From the NCBI RefSeq assembly GCF_963518785.1, contig NZ_CAUQKJ010000005.1, positions 62,001 to 126,000 on the forward strand: a stretch of 64,000 nucleotides of DNA. Reading direction: 5' to 3'. The translations under genes and the position numbers were made by a program. Origin of the DNA: an uncultured Campylobacter sp. Lineage in GTDB: Bacteria > Campylobacterota > Campylobacteria > Campylobacterales > Campylobacteraceae. Position 1 is the stretch's first letter. Every line of letters begins with the position of its first letter. The notes beneath the pieces are model-generated. The model saw nothing but the letters and a program-made list of their open reading frames with translations, made no database searches and was not told where the DNA came from. Shown piece after piece: positions 40,246-48,694 of this stretch.

Positions 40246-41186
40246 CCGTTCTCCTTTGCAAATTTCAAAAACTCGTCTAAGCTCGCAAGATCCGTGATGC
40301 TGAAGGTCGGCTTTTGCGTGATCTTTTTGTTTATACCTTTTAAAACCGCCGCGCCGAACTCGACGAAGCAATCCGTCTCGCTCTCGTAATTTTTGATGCT
40401 TTGTTTGTAAAGCACGGGACTGATAAGCTGAGCTTTAAGCAGCTCCAGCGCTTCGGATTTCGTCCTATATGCGCGCGCCGTGGCGTTAGCGATGACGGGG
40501 GCAAAGCTCTCTTTTAACGCGGGGCGCAAAAATTCCAAAAGCTCGTTGCTGGCGCTTTGTAGCATCGGGCAGTGGCTCGCGACGCTCATATTAAGTAGCA
40601 TTGCGCGCTTTGCGCCCACGGCTTTAAACTCGCCCTCAAGCGCTGCGAGATCATCTTTTTTGCCCGCGACTACAATCTGTCCGTCGCAATTATAATTCGC
40701 CGCCCAAACCTGCTTGCCTGCGCTCGTCGCATCCGCGCAAATTTTTTCAACCGCCTCGTCGGCAAGAGCCAAGATCACCATCATTCCGGCGCCTTTGCCC
40801 TCGCAGGCGCTCTGCATGAGCCTGCCGCGAATATTTACTAGCTTTAACATCTGCTTCGGCTCTATCCCTCCCGCAGCGCTTAGCGCGCTAAACTCGCCCA
40901 GCGAATGTCCGAGCAAAAACTGCGGAGCGATGTTAAGCTTTTCTTGATCCGCTCTTTCTTGTAGCGCCGCAAGCGCCATCATAGAATTTAGCGCGATAGC
41001 AGGCTGCGTAAATTCCGAAACGTCAAGTTTGTCGTTGGGCTCAAACAGTAAATTTTTAAAATCGATGCCCGTAAAGTCTGAAGCCTCATCCAAAAGCGCG
41101 CGCGCAGGATCGGAGCTATCGTAAAACTCCCTGCCCATGCCTACGCTTTGGCTACCCTGTCCGGGGAAGATAAAAGCAAATTTCAT
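40242..41186 (-). CDS. fabD: Malonyl-CoA:ACP transacylase
   Basis: Loads malonyl groups onto acyl carrier protein for fatty acid elongation. I choose ATG 41186 (MKFAFIFPGQGSQSVGMG) with an AGGA site; the frame upstream is open but lies in the spacer. 314 residues. GQGSQ is at 10-14, nucleophile S95 in GHSLGEFSAL, and the catalytic His in NMSVASHCPMLQ near 200. The gene sits 8 bp after slyD and overlaps mtnN by 4 bp. Confidence 0.95.
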   Translation of the reverse strand: MKFAFIFPGQGSQSVGMGREFYDSSDPARALLDEASDFTGIDFKNLLFEPNDKLDVSEFTQPAIALNSMMALAALQERADQEKLNIAPQFLLGHSLGEFSALSAAGGIEPKQMLKLVNIRGRLMQSACEGKGAGMMVILALADEAVEKICADATSAGKQVWAANYNCDGQIVVAGKKDDLAALEGEFKAVGAKRAMLLNMSVASHCPMLQSASNELLEFLRPALKESFAPVIANATARAYRTKSEALELLKAQLISPVLYKQSIKNYESETDCFVEFGAAVLKGINKKITQKPTFSITDLASLDEFLKFAKENG

Positions 41187-41194
41187 AAAAAATC

Positions 41195-41845
41195 CTAATG
41201 CTCGTGGTGGTGCCCGCCGCAGCACTCGTGATCTTTTCCATGATCGTGACCTCCGCAGCATTCATGGCCATCTGCATGTCCGTGACCTCCGCAACACTCG
41301 TGATCCTCTGCGTGATCGTGTCCATGTCCGCCGCAGCACTCGTGCCCCTCGTGATGATGGTTGTGTCCGCAGCCGCAGCTGTGCGCGCCCTCCGGCTGCC
41401 CGGTAAGAATTTCGTCTGCCGTCGCTTCGCGGTTCTCGACGATCTTTATATTAAATTCCAGCTCCTTGCCCGCAAACGGGTGGTTAAAGTCGATAGTGAC
41501 GTCCTGCTCGCCGATAGCTTTGACGCTCACGCGGGTAGTCGCGCCGTCCTCCGCCTGTCCGAAAAGCTCCATACCAACGACCAGATCGATGCCCGCAAAC
41601 TGCTCTTTAGGTAGGATCTGCACGGCGTCCTCTTTATACTCGCCGACCCCGTCGCTCGGGCTTATGCGAACCGTTTTGCTCTCGCCCGCTTGTAGATTTA
41701 AAATTTCATCTTCCAGTTTTTGGATGATTTGATCCTTGCCGCTAAGAAAGGCGATCGGGTCGGAGTTTAAATTTGACTCTAAAATTTCGCCGGTTTTGCC
41801 ATCTTTTAGCTCATAATGCATCTTTATAACTCGGTTGTTAGCCAT
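41195..41845 (-). CDS. slyD: SlyD-type peptidyl-prolyl isomerase with metal-binding tail
   Basis: 216 residues. FKBP domain 1-70 and 125-148 with the inserted chaperone flap 71-124 (ILPKEQFAGIDLVVGMELFGQAEDG), then a tail from 152 that holds about 25 His and 10 Cys. Within it ECCGGH recurs at 169-174, 183-188, 195-200 and 207-212, spaced 14, 12 and 12 residues. SlyD tails bind nickel and deliver it to hydrogenase or urease; here paired cysteines make the tail unusually thiol-rich. The repeat is carried by a 36-42 bp DNA repeat. ATG with AGGAGAAAACT upstream. Confidence 0.93.
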   Translation of the reverse strand: MANNRVIKMHYELKDGKTGEILESNLNSDPIAFLSGKDQIIQKLEDEILNLQAGESKTVRISPSDGVGEYKEDAVQILPKEQFAGIDLVVGMELFGQAEDGATTRVSVKAIGEQDVTIDFNHPFAGKELEFNIKIVENREATADEILTGQPEGAHSCGCGHNHHHEGHECCGGHGHDHAEDHECCGGHGHADGHECCGGHDHGKDHECCGGHHHEH

Positions 41846-41895
41846 AGTTTTCTCCTATTTAAAATTTTATTTTTGATTTTGTATTTAAATTTAGG

Positions 41896-42714
41896 TTATC
41901 TAGTGGGCGCGGCTTTGGCTTCTTTGGAGTCCGGGTATGAAGCCTTTAACGCTTTGTAGAATTTATTTGCGCTGTCTTTATCGCCGATCTTATCGAAGCT
42001 AATCGCGGTGTGATAGAGTAGCTTTGGGGTGTAGTCTTGGCTCTCGTTGTGCGAGATGCTCTTTTTATAATAGTTTATCGCTTCTGCGTATGAGCCGGAG
42101 AAATATGAAATTTCGCCCAGCATGTAATTTGCCTTAGCGGGCTTGTAATTTTTAGATACTAAATAATTGTAGCGCTCTTTTGCGCCGGAATAGTCTTTTT
42201 TGACATATAAAGCGTCAGCCTCTTTCAATACTGAAGCCTGATCTTTTGATTTAAAATCGGAATCTGATTTTGTACTAGCAGGGACCGAAGCAGTACCTGC
42301 GTCTAATTCAGCGTTTTTTTTTACGCCACTGCCACTACCTAATTTTTTATTGATTTCAGCAATTTGGGCTTTTATAGTTGCGATATCTCGTTTCATCTGA
42401 TCTAGCTCGCTGTTGCCTTGGCTTTTGCCCGTAGTACGAATTTCTAGATCCGCCACCCTGTTTTCCAGGTTAGAAATTTTAGAATTTGTTCCTTCAAGGA
42501 CGCTTCGCAAACCTTCGACACTCTCGCGTGTATTATCTACACTAGTTTGCATCTCGCTTATACGCTTGCGATTGTCGCGCAATACTTGTTCGTTTTCAGT
42601 TAACCCGTAAGAGCTGACTGAATCAATATTGCCAGCATCAAATGCGGAAGTTTCTGCATTTAAAAAAGTGGCGACTCCCAAAAGAGCCGCCACCGTGAAA
42701 TTTTTAAATTTCAA
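41896..42714 (-). CDS. cpoB: Cell division coordinator CpoB (YbgF)
   Basis: Periplasmic partner of the Tol-Pal system that links outer-membrane constriction to septal peptidoglycan synthesis. I choose TTG 42714, one base after the pal stop, which gives LKFKNFTVAALLGVATFLNA as signal peptide and 272 residues; the longer open frame runs back into pal and has no signal sequence at its front. Residues 35-120 form a coiled coil (EQVLRDNRKRISEMQTSVDNTRESVEGL) and the C-terminal 120 residues are TPR repeats (YNYLVSKNYKPAKANYMLGEISYFSGSYAEAINYY). The order pal-cpoB is conserved. Confidence 0.88.
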   Translation of the reverse strand: MKFKNFTVAALLGVATFLNAETSAFDAGNIDSVSSYGLTENEQVLRDNRKRISEMQTSVDNTRESVEGLRSVLEGTNSKISNLENRVADLEIRTTGKSQGNSELDQMKRDIATIKAQIAEINKKLGSGSGVKKNAELDAGTASVPASTKSDSDFKSKDQASVLKEADALYVKKDYSGAKERYNYLVSKNYKPAKANYMLGEISYFSGSYAEAINYYKKSISHNESQDYTPKLLYHTAISFDKIGDKDSANKFYKALKASYPDSKEAKAAPTR

Positions 42715-42715
42715 A

Positions 42716-43189
42716 TTAGAATCCAACTTTGAATTCGTCGCGTCTGTTTTGAGCGTCGCACTCTTTAGAATGCTCTGTGCAAGCCATATTGCTCTCACCG
42801 TAGCTTACTACGGAAATTCTGCTCTCATTTACGCCTTGAGCAACCAATGCGTCTTTAGCTGCAGTAGCTCTCTTTAGACCAAGAGCATAGTTGTACTCAT
42901 CAGAACCCCACTCATCGCAGTTACCCTCAACTTTAACAGTTAGAGACTCTGCGCCTGCTTGATTGAATAGAGCTGCGTTATTATTGATTGTGCCTTGTTG
43001 ATCGGCTCTAATATTAAATTTATCAAAGTCGAAATAAACAGTGCCAACTTCACTTTGGATCTGAGATGCCAAAGCAGCTAGTCTATCTGCATCACTTGTG
43101 CTTGTAGTATCGGCCTCTGGGGTCTTTTTAGAACAACCGCTCAATAATAGAGCAGCAACTGCTATCGAAGATAAAACTAAATGTTTCAT
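42716..43189 (-). CDS. pal: Peptidoglycan-associated lipoprotein Pal (Omp18)
   Basis: 157-residue outer-membrane lipoprotein; lipobox LLSGC with C19. The OmpA-like domain (about 45-155) has YFDFDKFNIR, GNCDEWGSDEYNYALGLKRA and the peptidoglycan-binding Asp/Arg in ISVVSYGESN and NRRDEFK. It is the Campylobacter Omp18 antigen type. It works with TolB and TolA in outer-membrane constriction. ATG with GAAAGGATAG upstream; the next gene, cpoB, starts one base after its stop. Confidence 0.96.
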   Translation of the reverse strand: MKHLVLSSIAVAALLLSGCSKKTPEADTTSTSDADRLAALASQIQSEVGTVYFDFDKFNIRADQQGTINNNAALFNQAGAESLTVKVEGNCDEWGSDEYNYALGLKRATAAKDALVAQGVNESRISVVSYGESNMACTEHSKECDAQNRRDEFKVGF

Positions 43190-43244
43190 TTTCTATCCTT
43201 TCAAAAAAAATTGAAGTCATTATATCACGAGATTTTTTAATATT

Positions 43245-44492
43245 TTACCAATCAACCGATTGAATTTTACCCACTCTTAACGGAAATTGGAAACTTTTAT
43301 TCTCGTTAACTCTGATAATACCTACCGAGCTTCCGCCGCCGTCTTGCTTGATAAACATAATGCTGCCGCCATCGCTAGAAAATCTAGGAAACATATTTTT
43401 GCCGCTAGCCGTTAACTGGCGAATCATATCGGTTTGGGTAGAGATTAAATATATATTAAATCCGCCCCCGCCGTCGCGACTAGAGTAAGTAACGTAATTG
43501 CCATTTGTGCTGATGGAGTTGTTATTTTTGCCGTGATAGACGAGCTGCTGAACGTTGCCGCCGTTTATGCTAGTGGCAAATACATTTGGATAACCCAGAC
43601 GATCGCTCACAAAAGCCACGCGCGAATCGCCGTCGATAAAATTTCCATTTACATCAATGCCAGCGTAATCAGTAATTTGCTTAGCGCTGCCCGAGGCTAT
43701 ATCATATAAATAAATATCGGCTTGATCCTTGGGCGCGTTCGTAATAAGTAGCTTTCTGCCGTCTGCGCTGACATCGGATGCGATCGTCATGCCGTGACCG
43801 GTAAAAATTTTACTCTTGCTACCGTTGGATAGATTAAATTTATAGATAGCAGGGGTATTTTTATTGATGTAATAGGTGTAATAAAATTCGTTCTGCGCCG
43901 CGCTTGCCCATTTAGGGAAGATATTTAATCCGCCACGAAGCACCACCTGCTGGTAGGTAAGCGTATAATCCGCTACCATAATCTCGCTCTCACGCGTCGA
44001 AGTGTAGCGAGAGAGCAAAATCATCTCCTTCATCCAATCGACATTTGAATAGCCTAACTGCTTGACGATCTCAGATACCGCCATATGGGCTAAAAATGGA
44101 TATTTCTCGGCATTTGAAAGCGTAAAGCTCTTCTCGTACATCACCCTGCCGCTGTTTGCCTCAAGCACTTTGGCTTTTAGGCTCATCGGCGAGCTTTTAT
44201 CACTTACTGCGTAACGCACGATAAGAGCGGCACCGCTAGAGCCTAGATTGTCGGAAGCGCCCGCATCATAGCTGCTTTGTAGATACTCGTCGCTGACTTC
44301 AAAAGTCGCGCCAACCTTTAGATCGCCCACCATAAGTTTAAAGAATTTGTTGCCAAATTCTGAATTCGCAAGATTCGATGCATCCTGAACAACGATTTTA
44401 GGGAGATTTACCCCTTCGTTTACGATAGACATAGTCGCATCTGCCGCGAAAATGCTACTACAAAATGCAAGAATCAAAAGTAGTTTCTTCAT
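43245..44492 (-). CDS. tolB: Tol-Pal system protein TolB
   Basis: 415-residue periplasmic protein with signal peptide MKKLLLILAFCSSIFA. An N-terminal alpha/beta domain (20-150) precedes a six-bladed propeller from about 165 with TolB repeats (SNGSKSKIFTGHGMTIASDVSADGRKLLITN, SGSAKQITDYAGIDVNGNFIDGDSRVAFVSDR). It binds Pal and TolA and cycles Pal in the envelope. AAGGAGAAAAG precedes the ATG. It lies between the extra TolA-like gene and pal. Confidence 0.95.
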   Translation of the reverse strand: MKKLLLILAFCSSIFAADATMSIVNEGVNLPKIVVQDASNLANSEFGNKFFKLMVGDLKVGATFEVSDEYLQSSYDAGASDNLGSSGAALIVRYAVSDKSSPMSLKAKVLEANSGRVMYEKSFTLSNAEKYPFLAHMAVSEIVKQLGYSNVDWMKEMILLSRYTSTRESEIMVADYTLTYQQVVLRGGLNIFPKWASAAQNEFYYTYYINKNTPAIYKFNLSNGSKSKIFTGHGMTIASDVSADGRKLLITNAPKDQADIYLYDIASGSAKQITDYAGIDVNGNFIDGDSRVAFVSDRLGYPNVFATSINGGNVQQLVYHGKNNNSISTNGNYVTYSSRDGGGGFNIYLISTQTDMIRQLTASGKNMFPRFSSDGGSIMFIKQDGGGSSVGIIRVNENKSFQFPLRVGKIQSVDW

Positions 44493-44507
44493 CTTTTCTC
44501 CTTAAAT

Positions 44508-44903
44508 TTAATTTGCTACGTCGGATAATACCATTTCAAATGTGTGAGATTTATTATCCGGTGATTTTGTAAAGCTTCGCTTAGGAAGCTCATCTAAAAA
44601 TTTCCTTAGCTTTTGGGTAAATTCTGTGCTACGCCCAAGCTCTAAAATTTGATAATTTAAAACTCGTCCATTGTTGCTAAATTCTATGCGGACTCTAGCC
44701 TCATCGGAAATACCTGTTTGATACTTCGTCCATAGAGCTTGCAATTTCGACGCCATCTGCGAAAAATAAGCATCTAGCTCCTTTGAAATTTGAATTTTAC
44801 CAGATTTTTGCGAAACGGAATTTCTTTCATAAATAAAATTATGTTCTGAATCCGCTGCAAAAAGCATACAGCAAAAGGCAAAAATACAAAAAAGTCTCTT
44901 CAC
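44508..44903 (-). CDS. Secreted stand-alone TolA C-terminal-like domain
   Basis: 131 residues: signal peptide MKRLFCIFAFCCMLFA, then one globular domain. Its last 85 residues match the C-terminus of the preceding TolA: LQALWTKYQTGISDEARVRIEFSNNGRVLNYQILELGRSTEFTQKL here, LQVLWSRYVATAKDDARIKIVFSADGRVADYTIVELGRETEFNQKL there. It lacks TolA's membrane helix and proline/lysine stalk, so it would be free in the periplasm. Located between tolA and tolB in the operon, it is best read as a duplicated TolA domain III. Whether it competes with or assists TolA is open. Confidence 0.85.
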   Translation of the reverse strand: MKRLFCIFAFCCMLFAADSEHNFIYERNSVSQKSGKIQISKELDAYFSQMASKLQALWTKYQTGISDEARVRIEFSNNGRVLNYQILELGRSTEFTQKLRKFLDELPKRSFTKSPDNKSHTFEMVLSDVAN

Positions 44904-44921
44904 TTTTTTCCTTACAAAATT

Positions 44922-45902
44922 CTAATTTGTCTTCATCACGTCGGACATCCTAGTATCAATCTCATGCGACGCTCCGTCGGGAGACTTCGGGAAGCTCTGA
45001 GTCGATAGATTATCCAAAAAATCTCGCAACTTCTGGTTAAATTCAGTCTCTCGCCCCAACTCTACAATAGTATAATCCGCCACTCGTCCATCTGCGCTAA
45101 ATACTATCTTAATCCTTGCGTCGTCCTTCGCGGTCGCCACATATCTGCTCCATAGAACTTGAAGCTTCTTCTCGATAGCGCCGTAATAAGCGTTATACTC
45201 GCCCGTCCTTTGCGTCCTGCCGCCAAGCTTATCGGATTTAACCACGGCATTTTTAGATGCCGCTTTATCCTTAGCACTAGAGGTGGCGGTTTCTTTATCG
45301 GACTTTTTGTTACTCTGAACGGCGTCGCTAGCTTTAGCGCTCTCCTCAAGCTTCTTATTGTCCTTAGTCGTATCTGAAAAAAGATCGCTCAAGCTCGGTT
45401 TTTCCTCTTTTTTCGGCTCCGGCTTAGCTTCCTCTTTTTTCTCTACTACTTTTTCGGAAGGTTTATCTTCCAACTTAGGCTCGGGCTTGAGCTCCTCTTT
45501 TTTGGGCTCAGCTTTAGGCTCGTCCTTTTTAGGTTCCGGCTTCGGCTCTTCCTTCGGCTTTTCGGGCTCTTTCGGCTTTGCCTGCACCGGAGGTGGCGGA
45601 ACTACTTGCGCCGTAGTCTTAATTTTATCCTCCGGCACGTCCTTAACATTCTTATTGTCAAACTCGCCTTGCTTTGTTTCTTTAGCGATTTCAGGCGCGG
45701 ACGGAAGTTTATCATCTATTTCGAAATCAAAAGTAACATCCATATAATCGTTGGGATTGTCAGTATATTTTTTAAATTTTTCCTGCGGCTTTGAAATTTG
45801 ATATAAAAGAACAAAAATCACCAGCAGATAGACAAAAAGGGCGATTAAAAACGATTTAAAATTATCGTATTTAACCCCCGTAAAATTTGAATAATTAGCC
45901 AT
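44922..45902 (-). CDS. tolA: TolA
   Basis: 326-residue trans-periplasmic protein of the Tol-Pal machine. One N-terminal membrane helix (about 15-35, LIALFVYLLVIFVLLYQI), a long Pro/Lys/Glu-rich stalk (about 100-190, with many KPEPKKEE-like repeats) and a TonB/TolA C-terminal domain (about 232-326, YNAYYGAIEKKLQVLWSRY). The proton-motive force harvested by TolQR acts on it. It overlaps tolR by 8 bp. The stalk repeats are DNA-repetitive (GGCTCGG/TTTTTTCGG words at 45400-45560) and length-variable in principle. Confidence 0.92.
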   Translation of the reverse strand: MANYSNFTGVKYDNFKSFLIALFVYLLVIFVLLYQISKPQEKFKKYTDNPNDYMDVTFDFEIDDKLPSAPEIAKETKQGEFDNKNVKDVPEDKIKTTAQVVPPPPVQAKPKEPEKPKEEPKPEPKKDEPKAEPKKEELKPEPKLEDKPSEKVVEKKEEAKPEPKKEEKPSLSDLFSDTTKDNKKLEESAKASDAVQSNKKSDKETATSSAKDKAASKNAVVKSDKLGGRTQRTGEYNAYYGAIEKKLQVLWSRYVATAKDDARIKIVFSADGRVADYTIVELGRETEFNQKLRDFLDNLSTQSFPKSPDGASHEIDTRMSDVMKTN

Positions 45903-46293
45903 TTGTTTGAAGTGCGACTTTTGTAAAACCCGCCTGCTTTAGGCTCTTTAAAACAAACATTACATCGTCGTAAACGAGTCTCTTATCGGCTTGGATATAG
46001 ACGGGTTTTTCCAAGCTATACTTGCCGGTGCCTTTAAGCAGCACGAGATTATCCGGGAATTCAGCTAGGCTCATCGAGCTTTTGTCAATATAAACCTTGC
46101 GATCTTCGCCAATACGCACAAGCAAGAATTCCGCGGTATTTTCCGAAACCTGTGCTTTTGAGCCACTAGGCAGTTCGATCTTTTCATCGTAGATAATCGC
46201 CGTTTGCGCGACCATTAAAATCGCTAGCAAAACAAGCATAATATCGACGAGCGGAGTGATATTTAGCTCTGGATTTTCGTCGAAATTATACAT
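45895..46293 (-). CDS. tolR: TolR (ExbD family)
   Basis: 132 residues. One N-terminal helix (LVDIMLVLLAILMVAQTAII, 16-35) with the proton-path aspartate D17, then a periplasmic domain. It forms the ion-driven motor with TolQ that energises TolA. Its ATG abuts the tolQ stop (46293). The neighbourhood (tolQ, tolA, tolB, pal) selects TolR over ExbD. Confidence 0.92.
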   Translation of the reverse strand: MYNFDENPELNITPLVDIMLVLLAILMVAQTAIIYDEKIELPSGSKAQVSENTAEFLLVRIGEDRKVYIDKSSMSLAEFPDNLVLLKGTGKYSLEKPVYIQADKRLVYDDVMFVLKSLKQAGFTKVALQTNG

Positions 46294-46868
46294 TAAATAG
46301 CTTTTCCAGTGTTTGCTTTAAATAGCAAAATATCTGCCGTACGATTTATGATACTCATAACTTCGTATGCTTTGCGTTTTATAAGTAAGCTAAAGGTGTA
46401 TGCGGGGATCGCTACAAAAATTCCACATCCTGTGGCAACCAGCGCCTCGCTGATCGCAGGAGCGATGGTGTCGATGCCGGAATTTCCGCCGCCAAGCTTG
46501 GAAAATGTGTGAAGTATACTAACAACCGTACCAAATAGCCCGATAAATGGCGAAGTGGAGGCAACGATAGATAGCCAGGTAAGCCCGCTAGTGGAGTCGC
46601 GTTCGGCTTTACCTTTATAAATTTCCAAGGCTTCTTTTGAAATTTTATCGGTATTTACTTTTTGAAAAATAGAGCCCGAAAGCGAAATCCTACCGCCCAT
46701 CAGCAAGGATTCGAGTGCCTTTGCTTCGCGGTGTTGCCACGCACTAAGCCCTACAAATCTAGAGATCAAAATCGTAAAAGTGACGATAAAATAGATGGAT
46801 AACCAAGAAAGCACAAATATCGTAATAAACGTGCTTCTCGTAAAATAACTTAAAATTAGATCTAGCAT
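46293..46868 (-). CDS. tolQ: TolQ (MotA/TolQ/ExbB family)
   Basis: 191-residue inner-membrane motor subunit. Three helices: about 15-37 (FITIFVLSWLSIYFIVTFTIL), 103-127 and 141-165. The family signature GLTWLSIVASTSPFIGLFGTVVSIL spans 91-115 and PAISEALVATGCGIFVAIPAYTF 133-155. It starts 2 bp after the atpC stop, so the Tol operon is joined to the ATP synthase operon as in C. jejuni, where I recall the pair annotated exbB2/exbD2. Confidence 0.92.
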   Translation of the reverse strand: MLDLILSYFTRSTFITIFVLSWLSIYFIVTFTILISRFVGLSAWQHREAKALESLLMGGRISLSGSIFQKVNTDKISKEALEIYKGKAERDSTSGLTWLSIVASTSPFIGLFGTVVSILHTFSKLGGGNSGIDTIAPAISEALVATGCGIFVAIPAYTFSLLIKRKAYEVMSIINRTADILLFKANTGKAI

Positions 46869-46870
46869 AT

Positions 46871-47275
46871 TTAACTTTGCCTTGCGAATTCGTCGACTCT
46901 AGCCATAATCGCTGCGGAATTTGCCGCATCGGAGCTAATGGACGCAAGCATATCTTTGGCGCGCTGCAAAGACTTCGCTACGGCGCTTTCGCTATCACCT
47001 CCGATAGCCACGGCTTGAGTGGCTAGAATAGTAGTTTTTTCTTCTGTAACTTCCAAAAATCCATCGTTTACCAAAACAAGCTGCTTTTTGCCATCTTTAT
47101 CCACGATCTCTACGACGCCACCTTCGCTTTTGTCTTTAAGTCCCGTTAGCAAGCTCGCATGCCCTGGCAAAATACCCATTTCGCCAGTAATGCCGGGGAG
47201 CTGGACGGATTTGACCTCACCCGAAAAGACCATCCCTTCGGGCGTAACGATATCTAAAAGCAAAAATTCTTTCAT
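46871..47275 (-). CDS. atpC: ATP synthase epsilon subunit
   Basis: Central-stalk subunit that couples and inhibits F1. 134 residues: N-terminal beta sandwich (DIVTPEGMVFSGEVKSVQLPGITGEMGILPGHASLLTGLK, 8-48) and a C-terminal helical hairpin (about 88-134, SAVAKSLQRAKDMLASI). ATG with AGGAATTTTAAG upstream, 10 bp after the atpD stop. Confidence 0.96.
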   Translation of the reverse strand: MKEFLLLDIVTPEGMVFSGEVKSVQLPGITGEMGILPGHASLLTGLKDKSEGGVVEIVDKDGKKQLVLVNDGFLEVTEEKTTILATQAVAIGGDSESAVAKSLQRAKDMLASISSDAANSAAIMARVDEFARQS

Positions 47276-47285
47276 CTTAAAATTC

Positions 47286-48683
47286 CTATGCTTTCATCTT
47301 TTCGGCTTTTGCTACTACCTCGTCGATATTTCCCACCATATAAAAGGCATTCTCCGGCAGATCGTCGTATTTGCCCTCTAAAATTCCCTTAAAGCCAGCG
47401 ATAGTTTCCTCTAGCGAGATATATTTGCCGGGGCTTCCGGTAAATACCTCGGCTACGAAAAATGGCTGAGATAGATAGCGCTCGATCTTTCTAGCGCGCT
47501 CGACTACGAGCTTATCCTCTTCGCTAAGTTCGTCCATACCCAAAATCGCGATAATGTCTTGCAAATCTTTATATTTCTGAAGCACCGCTTGGACGCCGCG
47601 AGCGACCTTGTAATGCTCCTCGCCGATGATTTGTGGATCAAGCATTCTTGAGGTCGAATCAAGCGGATCGACGGCAGGATAAATTCCTTTTTCGGCGATC
47701 GCTCTGTTTAAAACGGTCGTCGCATCAAGGTGTGCGAAAACGGTCGCAGGCGCGGGGTCGGTAAGGTCGTCTGCAGGTACATAAACGGCCTGAACGGAGG
47801 TGATAGAGCCCTTCTTAGTAGAAGTAATGCGCTCCTGTAATTTACCCATTTCGCTAGCAAGCGTAGGCTGATAACCGACCGCGGACGGAATTCGTCCTAA
47901 AAGCGCGGACATCTCCGAGCCCGACTGCGAGAAGCGGAAGATATTGTCAATAAACATCAAAACGTCAAGCCCAAGCTCGTCGCGGAAATACTCGGCCATC
48001 GTAAGACCGGTTAGCGCGATACGATTTCTCGCCCCCGGCGGCTCGTTCATCTGGCCGTAGGTCAAGGCAACTTTATCCAAAACGCCCGATTCTTTCATCT
48101 CGTTATAAAGGTCGTTTCCCTCTCTCGTTCGCTCGCCGACGCCCGCAAATACGGAGTAACCGCTATGTTTGAAAGCGACGTTATGGATCAGCTCCATGAT
48201 GATGACAGTCTTACCGACGCCCGCACCGCCGAATAGTCCTACCTTACCGCCCTTTGCGTAAGGAGCGAGTAGATCGACTACCTTAATGCCGGTTTCAAAA
48301 ATTTCGCTCTTCGTGCTTTGATTTTCAAAGCTAGGCGGATCTCTGTGGATCGACCAGCGAGTTTCGAATTTCTCATCCTCGCCCTCGTCGATCAGATCGC
48401 CTGTAACATTAAAAATTCTACCCAAGACCTTCTCGCCCACAGGCACCGTAATAGGTGCGCCAAGAGCCGTAGCCTCAAGCCCTCGCCTAAGTCCATCGCT
48501 CATATCCATAGCGATCGTGCGGACGCGATTGTCTCCAAGGTGTGCGGCTACCTCTAGGATCAGCCTGCGATGAGCGCCCTCGACGTCAAATTTAACTTCG
48601 ATAGCTTCATTAATCTTCGGCAAGTAGTCCTTGAAATCGACATCGACCACGGGACCCATTACCTGAGAAATTATTCCTTTCAT
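47286..48683 (-). CDS. atpD: ATP synthase beta subunit
   Basis: Catalytic F1 subunit, 465 residues. I choose ATG 48683 (MKGIISQVMGPVVDVDF) behind GAAAGGAAAACGG; a start 15 bp upstream would overlap that site and the atpG end. P-loop GGAGVGKT is at 152-159, followed by the catalytic GERTREGNDLY glutamate, YGQMNEPPGAR and the DELSEED motif near 387-393. AtpD works with alpha, gamma, delta and epsilon encoded here; no c or a subunit gene is in the window, so Fo genes lie elsewhere apart from b and b'. Confidence 0.97.
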   Translation of the reverse strand: MKGIISQVMGPVVDVDFKDYLPKINEAIEVKFDVEGAHRRLILEVAAHLGDNRVRTIAMDMSDGLRRGLEATALGAPITVPVGEKVLGRIFNVTGDLIDEGEDEKFETRWSIHRDPPSFENQSTKSEIFETGIKVVDLLAPYAKGGKVGLFGGAGVGKTVIIMELIHNVAFKHSGYSVFAGVGERTREGNDLYNEMKESGVLDKVALTYGQMNEPPGARNRIALTGLTMAEYFRDELGLDVLMFIDNIFRFSQSGSEMSALLGRIPSAVGYQPTLASEMGKLQERITSTKKGSITSVQAVYVPADDLTDPAPATVFAHLDATTVLNRAIAEKGIYPAVDPLDSTSRMLDPQIIGEEHYKVARGVQAVLQKYKDLQDIIAILGMDELSEEDKLVVERARKIERYLSQPFFVAEVFTGSPGKYISLEETIAGFKGILEGKYDDLPENAFYMVGNIDEVVAKAEKMKA

Positions 48684-48694
48684 CCGTTTTCCTT

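Noticed and set aside
40246..40371. Upstream extension of mtnN beyond ATG 40245.
   Set aside because: The extra 42 residues are basic and lie in the fabD coding region; ATG 40245 has a strong ribosome site and the conserved MKVAILGAMPEE start.
41187..41261. Upstream extension of fabD, 25 residues.
   Set aside because: It reads over the slyD tail region in another frame; conserved homology starts at MKFAFIFPGQGSQ.
45358..45747. 129-codon plus-strand frame opposite tolA.
   Set aside because: It is the mirror of the TolA Pro/Lys/Glu stalk: Ser/Gly/Phe repeats without a start signal.
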